Counted from the stretch's first letter, positions 35,107 to 47,484 are shown. The stretch is 64,000 nucleotides of DNA from Ilyonectria destructans (GCA_020740775.1 JAHEWK010000009.1:2108001-2172000), one strand, 5' to 3'. Notes: generated by a model from the letters alone, not told the origin. Numbers and translations: made by a program.

Positions 35107-35815
35107 GCACTCGGTTATGGCGATGGATTAGAATGTTTTCAGTTTCCCCAACTCAGATAGACTGGAAATTGTATCGTCTGTAGCATATAAAGTACATGAA
35201 ATAATCCTGACCTCATTGAGAATTTGCGGGCAGATGCTTGGTTCTGGTGGCGCTAAGCTCGCTTATATGTAGTGCTGTCCCCATTGTCTGTGCTAGGCCG
35301 CTGTACTGCAGGGCAAAAGATCGGTCAATAACTGCTATTGCGGCAATGACTGAGGCGAACACACTGCTTTATAAGCCCTCGCTATTGCGGGTGAACCAAG
35401 CCGTAACACTCCAGTTGCACTTTGCGAAGTTACTAGCTCCTAAAAGCCTACATCAGACAATTAGCTCTATAAGGGCTATTAATAGCAAATAGCACCAGTT
35501 AATTATTAAGAATAATCTAAAGAGTAAAAGAAATCAAATAGCTATGCGTTTGGGCATAGCTATTTAAGCTTATATTATTAGGATGTCAGTCCTTAATGCG
35601 ACAAGCCGGATGTGAAACCGGATGCACGACCTCGAGGTATAGGACGCGTTTTGCATCGAGTCGCACATGGTGGTGATATGCGACACTCTGCTCTTCTGAC
35701 CCAAGCGACAACTATACATTACCTTTTTCCTTATGGCTCTTTTGCGCTCTCATGGTCAATTCCTCCAATAATAGACGCGCTTATTCTATTCGTTCAACCT
35801 ATATATCGGTCAAGT
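35107..35815. other. Spacer with a hairpin and AT-rich part
   Basis: I recognise no gene. The stretch 35,450-35,590 is AT-rich and holds the perfect hairpin at 35536-35565. The sequence could be a remnant of a repeat element, but no terminal repeats or transposase could be seen. Confidence 0.4.
35536..35565. repeat. Perfect 12-bp inverted repeat with 6-nt loop
   Basis: AAATAGCTATGC (35536-35547), loop GTTTGG, then the exact reverse complement GCATAGCTATTT (35554-35565). It lies in an AT-rich spacer about 430 nt after the P450 stop. Confidence 0.75.
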
Positions 35816-36820
35816 ATGGCGTCTTTCAGTTTAGCCTACTTACTCTTGTCCACTCTAGGTACATCAGTCCGTGCCATTATTGCTTACACCATACCTCAAG
35901 CAGAACCAGTTATAGTTCTGCTTGAAGAGATCCGGCGAACGCTGGAAGATCTAGACCGCCAACACACTCGAGGCCAGGCTCCACGGGATCCCAAAGCCGC
36001 GCGCCCACGAAACGAGCCCTAGTGTCGTTCTTGACGAGACAGCCCTTCAGGTTTTCCGAGAGCCCCCCAGAGAACCGGCTGGAGTCCCGTTTGACGAGAT
36101 CCAGCGCTCGCTCAGGGACCTAGACCGTCAGAATGCCGAAGAAAGAGCCCAGCGGAGAGGGGGCCGCCCGCAAAATTCTCAGACCTAGAGCTCCAGGGCG
36201 GGAAGTTTGTATTACCTCCTGAGGAGGTCGCTCGTGCATTGAGCGATCTATACTATCGGCATGCCGAAGAAGCGACTCATCAAAGATAAGTACCTCGTCT
36301 ACAGAAGGATAGGGACTCATCTCTTCAAAGTGCCAAGACCTTATTACCCCTCAAAGAGGTCGCTCATACAATAGACAACCTGGACCGCCAGAATGCCGAG
36401 AGAAGAGCCCGTTAGACAGAAGGCCGTCATCTGCAGGGAGCTATAGAGCGACAATCCCATAGTGAGAAGGTCATATTACCTGCAGTAGTTGTCAGCCGTG
36501 CGCTGAGCAACCTAAACCACCCGCACGCCGAAGGCAAACCTCGACGAAGGCAAGGAGTTTATCCACCGGAGTCCATAGAGCCACAGCCGTAAGGTGGAAA
36601 GCCCAGAGTACCTCTTGAGGAGATCGTCTACACATCTAACGATCTAGACCAACAACGCGCCGAACACCAGACCAGTCGGCACCACCAGGCCCACCAGGTT
36701 CGCCGAAGTCGCCAGACACGCCGGGGCCTTCAACACTCCCAAGGGGCGGATGCTTCACAGCAACCAGCCACCCCTGAGCCAGCCTTCCCTCTTCTACATA
36801 CGATTTTGAAGCGCAAGTGA
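35816..36820 (+). pseudogene. Decayed gene for a secreted tandem-repeat protein (Kex2-type precursor-like)
   Basis: The ATG at 35816 opens a signal-peptide-like start, MASFSLAYLLLSTLGTSVRA. Six imperfect units of about 43 codons follow, starting near 35931, 36090, 36218, 36350, 36479 and 36611. The shared core is [L/P]-x-E-E-[I/V]-x-R-x-L-x-D-L-D-R-Q-N-A-E, followed by a basic stretch (QRR, ERRAR, KPRRR, RRSRQTRR). Units 1, 3, 4, 5 and 6 share one frame, but in-frame stops separate them (after RPRNEP, ATHQR, AERRAR and IEPQP), and unit 2 is in another frame. The last unit runs open to a TGA at 36818-36820 and ends ILKRK. Secretion, repeats and dibasic sites recall Kex2-processed peptide precursors of fungi, including RiPP-type ones. 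It cannot be translated as it stands unless many short introns exist, which I could not place. Confidence 0.5.
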
Positions 36821-36964
36821 AAAGACTAGCGGTGTAGCACGGCATCAATCACGGTAACATTGTTCCTCTTGATATACTATCGTATATAAGTAGTAGGCTT
36901 GCACAGCCTCTCAACAAGTGTAGGCTACAGAGTTGAAGGCTCTTCACCTGAGGAAGAAGTTCAA

Positions 36965-39900
36965 CTAGGCTTCCCGTCGTCCACAGTGCTCTTCCCAATC
37001 TGCCCACGTTGAAAGGAAATGTCCAATGCCCTCTTCTACATCCAGAGGACTGCTTTGGCCTTGTTGCCTGCGCAGTCGCGGGTTTTGCATCGTGTCAACT
37101 ACTTCTGCCGCTGATATGTCCAGTGCACATGCGAGTCGATGAAGCCAAGAAAACCTTCTCAGGTACCACCTCTCTCTAAGGGGGTCATTCATCTGGGACG
37201 CGTTTCCGGAATGATACTCTTGTTCCATCCAATACACGAACTCTGAAATCTTGCCCTCGACGTCTCTGACGGGATCTCTCCACCCATCTATGTCAATCTC
37301 CTGGATGAAATAATCGTGCTGGTAGTCCACTTTCCAGTCTGTCTATGGCATTGATTAGCTTCTCTATGAACATGAAGAAGTGTTGATATGAATGATTACC
37401 CTTCGAGGTTCGCATCTTTCGTTGTGTTCCGTAGCTTCACTGCACACTTTATCCAGTGAGGTCTTGATCTGGACAATCCAGTCATCGAGTAGTGCGTTGT
37501 ACTCCTTTTTGGAACTCTGGTTCATTTCGCTTTCTAAAATATCAATAAACTCGGACTCCTCATCTATAATATCGTCAATGTCATCGTCAGGTATGGGTTT
37601 CTTCTGGAAGATGCGTTGGAAAGCATATCCCTGCTCCCGCTGACAACAGACATGTGTCATTCCCATCTCGGCGTGCTTTGCCCTTCTAATGAACGATTGA
37701 AGAATCGTTTTTGCTTCATTATCTCCTCGGTGTTCTGATACAAGGCTAAGCCATTCCAATGACCATAGAGGGACACGGGTATACCCGAATACCTGATAAG
37801 TATAGTGGTTAAGCATGGCAGATGGGAGGCAGCCTTGGGGCGAACAAGGGCATCGACAATTATCTCTTGAGAGGACATCCGCGTCATTTGTGAGCAGGAC
37901 GCGCAATGTGTCCATGGCTATTGACAAAGAATGACCAGGGAAACTAGTCTGCAGTTTTTGGAGGACGTAGCAGAGCGATGTTTTGTGGAATATATCCTTG
38001 AGGTTGATGTCAGTCCCATAAGCTAGGAGCCTGCTAACCAAAGCGGAATTGCATCGATTAGCAGCTACCATAGCAGGGTGTTGGCCGGCGCTATTCACAT
38101 GGTTGACGAGTTTGAATCCGTTACTGAGCAAGGCCTCGAAATCTGTGGGGGACCTGATGTCGTGTAGCAAGCAGTTGTTCTTTTGATCCTCACTAGCGTT
38201 GTATATGCGGTTAACAGTGCCACATTTGGCCAGCAATTGGTCAAGAGATACGCCGCTGCTTCCTAGAAGATCCGGGTAGACCGCGAGAAATAGAATCGTC
38301 GCAAATTCTGCCCAGCTCTCTGCTGCTCGTTTCCCCGCATGATCTTCGATGCTGTTCAGAACGTTGAGAATGAGCTTCCAATGTTGACGAAGAGCAGCGT
38401 AACACACAAAGGTGCGTTTCCATTGGGTATCCCGAGCAGAGAGATCGGAACCAGCGTCAACGAGCGCCATCACAGCTTCCTCTTTGTCTGTTGCTGCCGC
38501 ATACATGAGAGGCGTTATGCCATAGTTATCGCGAGCATCTAACTCATAGCCAGCGTGTATGAGGATGCGCAGATATTGAGGGTTTGAAATGGCAAGGTGA
38601 AGAGGTGTCTGGCCTAAGGCGTTTCTCTCATCTTTGTTGGAGCGAGATGTCCATTTGCGAACTGATTCCGGTGAGTCAAACAATACGGCTTCGTGAAGAG
38701 GAGTCATCCCAGCGAATCCTGCACAGATATTGTTAGCATGATGCATGTGAAATGGCTTGCCAAAAACTTGCCTTGGTTTTTTTGACACAGAAGTCCAAGG
38801 TATTCAACAAAGAACGGGTCAGGAGCTATGTCTGGTGCCCACCAGCCTGGGGAGCAAGGCTCCGGCCAGTCGTGGATATCGATTTCGGCTGCATTGAAGT
38901 CGAGATGGAGAAGAATTTCCAAGAGTTCCAAATGCGGTCCTTCCCCTATCCAGCCTGCGCAGCGAGAAAGGAACCTGTTAAAGGCATACGTCAGATTTAG
39001 GATCCATTGAGCACGGAGTCTCTTCCTAGTTCCAATGGAATTCACTACACTTACCTTGAGTGTTCAGTCCCTCGTGTCATTTTGAATTCACCCATGAAAA
39101 GTTCGAGCAATTTATATCGGCATTGCGTATCAACTGGCCACCGTGCTGCTCCCATCACGAGGTTCTTGACAGTTGTTAACTATAAATATTCGGATGTGGA
39201 TATTAGCAGCCATACCTCGATGTAAGATTTTCCGCTCGGGTCGACATGGTTTGGGAAGGTCGGGTCTGTTCGATGAAGATGGACGAGCGCTTCTCGACCC
39301 TCCTCGAATGTGATTATATCCTCCCGGATATTCCACAATATCTCGAAACCGGGTGAAGTATACGGCACGACCCGCTCCACTTCGAAACTCGAACGGAGCG
39401 AGTATTTTCCTGATGTATTGACAAAATAAAGCTGAATGACCGTTGCCCATCGAATTCCAAGCCGAGAGAGAGCGAATCTAAATGTTCCGCCATGTTTGAC
39501 AACGTCGCAGGATTCTTTATCGCAAATTTGTTGGAAAATTGCCAGGGGAGTGTGCTCGAGTGCCCAGAAGCGACGAGATGTTCTCTCAGTACGATGGCAT
39601 ATACAGGAACAGTACCTAGATAGGCAATCCCCACGACGCCTGGACCTGGGTCGATCAGCAAAGGTGATAGTCTGTCTCGAAACTGAGGAAAGATTGGATG
39701 AATTAGCGGAAGCTGTCGGCCATAGTCCTTGAGAAGAGGTACCATCTCCGTCTGCGCTCATTGCCCGAGTAGGCGAAATGTGAAGGTGATTGACCAGAGC
39801 GATCTCGTCCAGGCGAACTGAGGTGCGATGATTGACAAGCCTGAAAAGTTAACTTACGTCCAGAACAAAGATATCCCGGATAGAGAACTATCGGAGAGTA

Positions 39901-40307
39901 TGTACTCACATGATTAGGTTGAGCTTGGCCGCCTGGATATTGCGGTGCAAAACCTCGACATTTCCTTTCCAGTGGCGGAAAGCGAGGATCGCAAAGACTT
40001 TACCCTTTACATTGCGTTTTGACCCCGTTGCCAGCATTTTGTTAAGCACCTCAAGATCTCTGACAACTTGATCGCAGTTCGCCTGGCAGTGCTGGAGAAT
40101 GACATCATTCTGCGAGGGTGCCTTGTCGTTGGCCTCCCGCATAACGTGGACTAAGAAATCTAACTCGCGCATGAGAGAATCTAGTTCGGCCGGTGCGGCG
40201 TCTGCACTGTTTGCAATATCGCGCAGCTTGTTAATCCCGCTGGTGACTTGGATCAGCAGAGACACAAATCCCACCGCACCAGCGCCTATGCCGAACGCCT
40301 CGGCCAT
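36965..40307 (-). CDS. Ankyrin-repeat protein with fungal STAND-type N-terminal domain
   Basis: Exon 1 starts at 40307 (MAEAFGIGAGAVGFVSLLIQ), the typical beginning of the helical N-terminal domain seen in fungal NACHT/ankyrin proteins. Splicing after LNLIM leads to a linker with RYCSCICHRTERTSRRFW, a common partner motif of this family. Further exons carry HLELLEILLHLDF, then ankyrin repeats: GMTPLHEAVLF, GQTPLHLAISNP, YGITPLMYAAATDKEEAV, and a later HPAMVAANRCNSALVSRLL. The C-terminal part is acidic (IPDDDIDDIIDEESEF). The last exon is joined by an intron (GTAATC...CATAG) giving RRTDWKVDYQHDYF. The total is about 950-1,000 residues. No NTPase core is present between the N-domain and the ankyrins. 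Proteins of this layout are thought to sense non-self or stress signals; its ligand is unknown. Confidence 0.82.
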
Positions 40308-41927
40308 GTTGGGGAGGATGGTGTGGGCTCAATCCATAGGAATGAAGTGGAATGAAATGAAAAGGAAGGAGAAGAGTTTATGGAAGCTGGGAAGGCAAGA
40401 GGAGGGGCTCAGTCAGGTTGCCTCAAGGTTGCCTCGCAGGTCGCCTTGGAGGCTGTGAGTTGCAGATGTGCATGATGATGCAGCCAATGGGGACAGGCCA
40501 ACGGTGGCCCCATCCCCCGCAAGCGCTAAGCAGGCGGTTAACAATTGGTTTTCAACAGATCCGTATTTCTATTCCAGGTTTATTACTTTTCCGTGTCATA
40601 TCGTCTTTATGCGTTCCCTTCCTAGTTAATTCTGTCGATTAGGTAAACACCAAATACCAGCATTTGGCTATTTTAACCTCTCTGAGATGCGAAGGTGAAA
40701 GTGCATCTTGTGGTCTACCGTACAACCTCAGGATTTCATCGGAAATAAGCCAGACCAAAGCATAATTGATGCCATGCAAAAGCTGACGGATCTAGCAGCA
40801 GAAACGAGAGAATTATCTGAAAGTCAGCAAATCCTTGCGTAGGACAGCGCGAGATACAAATGCATGCCTTATTCAGAACCCACGAAGACCCTACATCTCA
40901 TAAGGCGACCTCACTGTCTGCTAACCATCCGCATTATTCTTGCCTCCGGTCCCCGGCTGGAACTCCCTATGTTCTTCACAATAGCCTTTCCACCACTCTC
41001 CGAATGCCTGTCTATTATACAAATGTGTCGGCGTACCTTCTTCCTCCCCGGAGCTGGAGCTTGAGGTGCAGGTCTGACGGAGGCGAAACTTCTGGCTCTG
41101 AATCCATGTCTATGTTATCCCATTTCGAGTAACTGATAGTCATGGAGAACCGTTTATGCTACTTCCTGAGGAAGATTCGGATTGAACAAAGTGGATGGTG
41201 TTAAACTGCAATACCATCGAACGCAAAGTTTGAGCTGTAAGCCAGTGCCTGTGAGCAGCGTCTCAAACCGCACCTGCTAAAAGTCTCCCAATTGCCTATG
41301 AAGCCAGTACTAGTACTTGTGCCTATACTCTCTTCTTTTCTCTATTCCCTTTAAACCGATACTTGGGGAGGCTATTTACAACTGTCTATGACCTTAAGGC
41401 TACTATGCGATGTCTACCCAGGGCTTCGTCGCCGCCTACCTGGTAAATAAATGCGTATTGTTAAGCTTTACAAGGTAAGTGCTTGTGTCAGACTTATTCT
41501 TTCACAAGGCAAGCGCCTTGCCCTCAAGCTCTCAACTCGTTCCGAAAAGGCATTGGCCGATGAGCGCCACCTTGCGCCACGCCACATCTTCGCCGCGCCA
41601 CATTTACCCCGCCTCACTCCTTTTCCTGGTCCATAACTAAACACCGGTTTTGCTCCTACGATACGGCTCCGTTGACTTATGGGGTTCTTTTTATTTGAGA
41701 TGCATGGAATCCATGAGACCATAGTGGTAGCGATTGCTGGCGAGATAAGCGCGATCTGTAATATTCCTGCCGGCTTGCCTTCGATAAACGTTGATAGTGT
41801 TTGCGGTTGCTGGGCCAACCTCCATGCAGGGATCCACTTTGTCGTCATTTTCGTGATCAGCAATTCGCGTTCCCGACCCTCACTGTAGCACCAACACGCG
41901 GAATCTTCGAATATCGACACCACAGCC
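40308..41927. other. Divergent intergenic region
   Basis: 1.6 kb without a supported gene lies between the divergent ankyrin and HNH genes. Short open frames at 40860-41132, 41451-41636 and 41679-41888 lack domains. The part near 40310-40400 is purine-rich (AATGAAATG and GGAAGGAGAAG runs). Confidence 0.5.
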
Positions 41928-43601
41928 ATGTCTAGCACTGCGGCCACGCCCTCAATGCGAGCCGTCGGGTGGAATGTTCACTTCACCATAGGGAATGACG
42001 AGGATCCGGGCGCCTTCGCTGGGATTTACCAAGCCGCAGGGAGCGACTTGGTGACCTTTCGCCACGTTTGCGACGAATTGCGCCTCTGCTTCGAGCTCCC
42101 AAACGATACGGCGCGCAGCGAGAGCGACGACGACGATAATAACAACCCCTGGAATAACATTGCGTTCGCTTTGGCTGACCATGCCGACTTTCTGAGCCCG
42201 CCACCGCTCTGCCCATCCTTCGTGACAGGAGAACACCTGGATCAACCCGTACCGAGTCTCCCACCACTACGCCCCAAGGAACAGAATGTCCTGAAGTACC
42301 ACCTAGTCCGTCACAAGCGCTGTGACCTCCCTTCTAGTTCACCACTAGATACCCATCTACAAGGTCGGTCGGTTCCGTAGCTTCCTGTCGCTTTGGCCTC
42401 GGATTGGTACTAACTCGTCTCAGCGAGATGCGCTCAACACCTTCCAAATCCTGTCCGCCGTCGCGATTCTCGATACTTGCCACCGAATAAAACGCCTTCC
42501 GATCCAAGGCTTACGATTATGCCACTCCGACGAAGGCTTAAAGCACGCTCTCAATCCCCCCCCAAACGATCTGCATCCGGCTCTACTTCACCCAGGAGGG
42601 ACGGTTCAGACAACGTTGACGATGGGGAATTCGACAACATGCTTGCGCCTGCTAGCATGAATATAGACCTCGAAGAGGCTAAGAGAGTCAGGAACGATTT
42701 TAGGTCTTCGTGTCTCAATAGAGCCACTAGTTGTGCCGTCTCTGGCGAAGGAGAGCCATGGTGCCCAGGTCCGCCTATAGGCCCTGGCGTACAGGCCTGC
42801 CATATCGTCCCTCAGCAACATTACCATCTCTACCCTAGCACCAATGGACAGCACGTTGATGACGATAGGCCTGTGGAGGATAGTCCGCGTCGCCTTCGAG
42901 AAGCATGGCAAAACACATGGAATCCCAGGAATGGCATCCTCTTAATGAAGCATCTTCACGAATTTTTCGACGCACGACTCTTCTCCATTCATCCCCGCAC
43001 GCTCCGCATTCGTGTGTTTGTACCATTCAACGCCCTGGCCAGATTCAACGGTCAGAAAGCATCGGTACCTGCGACGACCGATCGGAAGGCACTCCGATAT
43101 CACTATGAGATGTGCTGCATCGAGAACATGGCGGCTGAGAGACCTAATTTGGATGCTGGCTCGCCTAGCACAAGCAGGATAGCTACATCTGGGACAAGCA
43201 CGCCGTTTAGTGCAAGGACTGACCTCCCCGTGACACCAAGTTCGACAGGCACGCAAATGGAGACTGCCATTGTGAAGACGGGCGACCCAGCTAAGAGATC
43301 GCGGCCAGCGCGTTCCGACCAAAATCAGCCAAGAGATGCTTCTGGACAAGACGACTTAGCGGAAGAAGCAGAAGCGGTGTTATTGGAAGACGTGAGAGGG
43401 CGTAAACGCAGGCGATTGGATGACTGCCAGGTTCATGATGAGACTTCTCCACAGCATGACTGGTTTCAACAGGATACGCTGGAAGGTTATATCACGCCTC
43501 GCAACAATCGCGAGTTCTTAGCAGATGTGGATTGGGAGTTGCAAAAGCTCCAGGCACGCCAGCTTTCTGCTCATAGTTTCAAGGCAAGAACGGACCCTTA
43601 G
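41928..43601 (+). CDS. HNH-nuclease-domain protein
   Basis: There are two exons (41928-42361 and 42423-43601), with an intron GTCGGT...CTCAG that joins THLQ to ARCAQHLPNP. The product has about 535 residues. The N-terminal 150 residues contain an acidic run (ESDDDDNNN). The central HNH domain spans about residues 215-330. SCAVSG holds the first Cys of the zinc knuckle, QACHIVPQQH the catalytic His region, and WNPRNGILLMKHLHEFFD the Asn and final His of the beta-beta-alpha-metal fold. The C-terminus is Ser/Thr/Pro-rich and basic (GRKRRRLDD could be a nuclear-localisation signal). Fungal HNH proteins of this sort are common, poorly characterised and often lineage-specific. A DNA-cleaving role is predicted from the fold only. 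Confidence 0.8.
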
Positions 43602-43884
43602 TATTATAGTATCGCATCGTGGATCAATTATTATAGATGCTTAGATTATCTATTATCAAGAAACTTAATTAGCAAGGGATGTCTCTTATTTATGATATCC
43701 GCAACCCCCACTTTCTTAGTCATCTAGCTCGGAGGGATAGCTCTCTCTCACAAGAGGACGAGCACCGTGACTACCCCTCAAATCAATCCTTATCGGATAA
43801 CTGTGCTTCCTGGATCGTCCGTATCAAAGTCCCTTCTTCAACCAAAGCCTCCACCTAACCGCAACCGCGCCTTACCCCTGCAGA

Positions 43885-45688
43885 ATGAGCGTAGCGATCG
43901 CGCCAGGAGAGGAAGCCCCCCGAAAGCATACTCGGTCCCGGACCGGCTGCGTTCGCTGCAAACGCCGGCGTCAGAAGTGCAATCAAGAAAAGCCGAGTTG
44001 CGGAAGATGCGTCGCTGCTGGAAGTCCGTGCAAATACGAGATCAAGCTGAATTGGGGCGGGAGGCCTTTTCAGAAGTCGTCGTTTGGCAAGTGTCTCGAA
44101 AACGTCGAGAAGCTGGGTACGTTTTGTAGCTTGCGTGGTGTTATAAAGAACTGACCTCGTGCGAAGATGATGTTGGGGGCGGTAATGGCTTCATCTATTC
44201 GTTGGTCAACCCTTCTCATAAGAAGGAGGGGGATTTATCAAACCCTAAGACACCGCCAACGAGTTTTACTATTGATCTTGAAACTACACAGACCAACCTT
44301 TCTCAAGACATGACAATAGGTGCAATATCAGGGTCCGAAGTCGTCCACAGAGACTATCGCGTAGAACCCAGCTATACTGGGGATATGGATCCTGATTCGC
44401 TCTACATCCCTGACACCATCTTTACCGCTCTACCACGCTCACTAGACCACACCTCCTTTCTCCCGCCAATGGTTCGCTACCTGTTGCAATTTTATCTCAC
44501 AGAAACAATGCGACTCACAGTCCCAAGCACCTACGCCCGGACTGAGATATGCCGCTTCGTCGTACCGCTGTCTCTACAGGAGCCCTGTTTGCTCTACGCC
44601 GTAATGGCATTTGCATCGATCCACCTAAAAGCCATTGGCAAGCTACCTGGAAATGCAGAAAAGGTGTATGATACCCTGCAGAGGAACAGCATCCGACACC
44701 TTCATCATCAGCTGGAAAAACGCGATCCAATATCCAGAGCTGTTTCTTTGGCGACCGCGAGGACGCTCTGTCAGGCGCAGATCTACGGTGGAAAACCATC
44801 TTGGCGCGTCCATCTCAATGATGCACGATCCATTCTACAGTCGGCTCACTTCCGAAACGAGGCAATTGGCAGCTGTTCATGTGGTTCTATAAAAGAGTTC
44901 CTGTCAAGCTGGTACAACAACGCGGAAGCACTAGCAGCCCTAACTCCGGTTGGGCTACTGAGTGGCCAGCTCGAGGTTAATTGCCTCTCCAACGCTCCAT
45001 TGTACTTTGACGTATTCGGCGGCGTCATGTCCGACCTCCCGGATCTCTTTAGGGAGGTCGGCGCTTTGGTGAAGGAGCGCCGTCGTCGAGCTGGGCCTCG
45101 CACCCAGCATGCAATCTTGTCTGAGGGCGATATTGCTGCTGAATCAGACGCGCTAATAAGGGAGATCCATTTCAGGTTGGAACGTGACGCTGTTGAGAAT
45201 CTCAGCCTTAGCCCACAGATCCTTGCCCTCTCCACTAATGAAATACAGGATTATGCCTTGAGCAATGCAGGGTTCCTATACACTGCACTTCTGCATCTTT
45301 ATTGCGGTGTCCAAGGCTTGGCCTCTTCAGCACCAGAGGCTCAATTCTGCGTCGAGCAGATAATAAGGTGCGCGGAAAGCATGAATCTTTCATCAGGATT
45401 GTCACCGAGGGTCCTGCTTGTTAGCCCACTGTTCACCGCTGGGCTTTGTGCAATAGGCCCTGCTCGGGAAAGCATCAAGTTTGCATTGACAGACATCGGG
45501 CAGTGGATGAAGACCCCACATCTAATCAAAACGTTGGCCCTTTTGGAGCAGATTTGGTTACAGTTTGCTGGCGATTCCAAAGAGGATGTTTGGTCTTGGT
45601 TTGGTGAGTTGCAACTTCTTGATCCATGGTGGTATTTGTCGGCTAATCTATCACAGAAAGAGTCAACTTTGACTTTCTTCCTTACTAG
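43885..45688 (+). CDS. Zn2Cys6 transcription factor
   Basis: The start at 43885 gives MSVAIAPGEEAPRK. The zinc cluster follows at once: GCVRCKRRRQKCNQEKPSCG plus RCVAAGSPCKYE, with correct spacing. An intron (GTACGT...GCGAAG) joins VEKL to DDVGGGNGFIYSL. The long second exon has the fungal transcription-factor domain 2 pattern, including HTSFLPPMVRYLLQFY and EPCLLYAVMAFASIHL. If the GTGAGT...CACAG intron at about 45606-45656 is used, the protein ends WSWFERVNFDFLPY at TAG 45686-45688, an ending usual for this family. Without it the frame runs to 45857. The product is about 560 residues. Target genes are unknown, and no enzyme cluster adjoins it. Confidence 0.88.
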
Positions 45689-46459
45689 CTTATGGGAACA
45701 ACTGCGATTATTTCTGTGGCCTCGATGTATATTCATGACACTTCTGCTGTATTTACCAACACAAAGCCGTTGGAATCAGCCTGAATTCACGATTTGTCAA
45801 CTAAGCGGGGCTTACTCCGCTGTGCCCTTCGTTCACCTCAGCCCTCGTATTCCGTAAGTAGGTGGCTGTGCTTGCAAAGACGATGGAGCTAGCCAATGAG
45901 ATGGATGTGGCCTTGGCAGCCCAATGCCAAGACTTGCGTGCACACCTCGCTTAGACGAACCGGGCAAGGGAAGTGTTCGCAACGAGTAACTCAAGATTGA
46001 TGGCGGGGAGTACGTATTGTCTGACAGTTATTAATCTGAGACGTTATATCGCACGAGATATCAAGAAGCATCCACCTTATTCTCACAGCACGTTCACCAT
46101 TCGACTGTACTGAATTTTAAATCAGGAAATCTTACCCACTATGCGTATAACCGACCAATAAAGTGTATGATAGCGACGCCAAGTGCCAAGAGTGCCAAGA
46201 GCTCAGCCTCCTCAGCTGAAGCCAACCCTTGTATACTCTCCTCCATCAGGCACTCTGCATTCTCTAAGCCACTTTGTATTTCTAAGCCACTTTGCATTCT
46301 CTAAGCCTTTGCATTCTCTAAGCCACCTGGTTACCATACTCTAAGCAGCATAAAATCAGCAGCATCGCCAACTTTATTTTTCTTCTAGAACGCTAATAAG
46401 GTATGACTGTTCTTACTGGATATGAATAGTGTCCAATGACAAACTAAACCCGCCATAAG
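45689..46459. other. Intergenic region with short direct repeats
   Basis: No gene is visible. At 46256-46332 the phrase CATTCTCTAAGCCACTTTG is repeated about four times with variation, a small degenerate tandem array just upstream of the next gene. Confidence 0.5.
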
Positions 46460-47299
46460 ATGTCACACGTATCTCCCCATGATGGGAAAGGCGATCTTCC
46501 CCAGCCGGAGCCCTTGGAAGACCTCCCAGCGTATGAAACTGCCCTCGCTGATACGCCGCCGAGTCGAAATGACATTCACGTGCCATCACCCGATCAACCA
46601 CCGACCTTCATTCTCAACCAATGTGCCATCCATTCCCTCCTTGAACCCGATCGCCTACTCTATGAGCTGAGCAACCCTCCCTGCGAAGCCAAGACCAGTA
46701 TCTACGGGGTTGAGAAGATTCGATACAAGACATCCGACCGGCAAGGCGAGATTAGGACTAGGTCTCGCGTGGACCACATTTACGACTTCCACAACAACTT
46801 CATGAGTCTTGGCATGCGTGACGTCGAAATCTTGGGCAAGGCCAGTTCGAAACGCGTCTACCCCAAGGTCAAGATGTCGCAGGGTCTTGGGCCGTCATCC
46901 TTCAGCATCAAAGACCACTTCAAAGTCGAGCAGCCCGTCCTAGATCGGGTGCAGAGCGGGACGGAGCTGGTTTGGAAGGACAATAACGGCGTCGTCATTG
47001 CGCATGAAACGCTAGTGGACCGCGACGAACAGGGCAACGTGACAAGACAGCCTCAGCTGAAGATGAAAGTTGTTCTTGAGGAAAAGGACCTGGATCTGTT
47101 GGTGACGTGTTGGTGTGCTCGACTGTGGAAGGAAGCTCAGAAGGACCTAGCTGAACCCTTGAGTTGGGACAAATGTTGGTTGCCCAAGCGTATGCAAATT
47201 GACCTGATTGCTGACGATATTCTATGTGTAGTCAAACGATATACTACGGCGACGACAAGTGGGGGAGGGTGGAAGCTGCGCACATTTATGAATTCATAG
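46460..47299 (+). CDS. Conserved fungal protein of unknown function
   Basis: The protein has 279 residues and no intron. The N-terminus is acidic and proline-rich (PEPLEDLPAYETALADTPPS), with a PAY-type motif that recalls arrestin or ubiquitin-ligase docking sites. The remainder looks like a beta-rich domain beginning FILNQCAIHSLLEPDRLLYE and containing GVEKIRYKTSDRQGEIRTR. The strand pattern faintly resembles Tubby-C-like or LURP-type membrane-lipid-binding barrels, but I cannot confirm that. There is no signal peptide or membrane helix. It converges on the MFS gene, with the two stops 185 nt apart. Confidence 0.75.
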   Translation: MSHVSPHDGKGDLPQPEPLEDLPAYETALADTPPSRNDIHVPSPDQPPTFILNQCAIHSLLEPDRLLYELSNPPCEAKTSIYGVEKIRYKTSDRQGEIRTRSRVDHIYDFHNNFMSLGMRDVEILGKASSKRVYPKVKMSQGLGPSSFSIKDHFKVEQPVLDRVQSGTELVWKDNNGVVIAHETLVDRDEQGNVTRQPQLKMKVVLEEKDLDLLVTCWCARLWKEAQKDLAEPLSWDKCWLPKRMQIDLIADDILCVVKRYTTATTSGGGWKLRTFMNS

Positions 47300-47484
47300 T
47301 TGAGTGCAAAATATCCGGTGGGGATGATACCCTCACTGAATACGCTGTTGTGTTTCTCTAGCGAGCTTCTTTTGGAAGTTCCATTCATTGAGGCATTCCA
47401 TATGTATCAAGATAATATAATTCAAAACGTGCTTGCGCTCTCCTGTTCTGGTCCATCATCTCAAACGACTTCCCTTTCTCCCAT

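Noticed and set aside
35230..35590. Transposon remnant after the second P450
   Set aside because: The AT-rich block and hairpin are suggestive, but no transposase frame, terminal repeats or target duplication could be seen.
39180..39225. TTCGGATGTGG at 39.19 kb as another regulatory copy
   Set aside because: It lies at an exon/intron boundary inside the ankyrin gene and has no companion copies; a chance match is likely.
45689..45857. C-terminal extension of the regulator at 43.9 kb
   Set aside because: A good GTGAGT...CACAG intron gives the family-typical ending FDFLPY, so the longer read-through frame is less likely.
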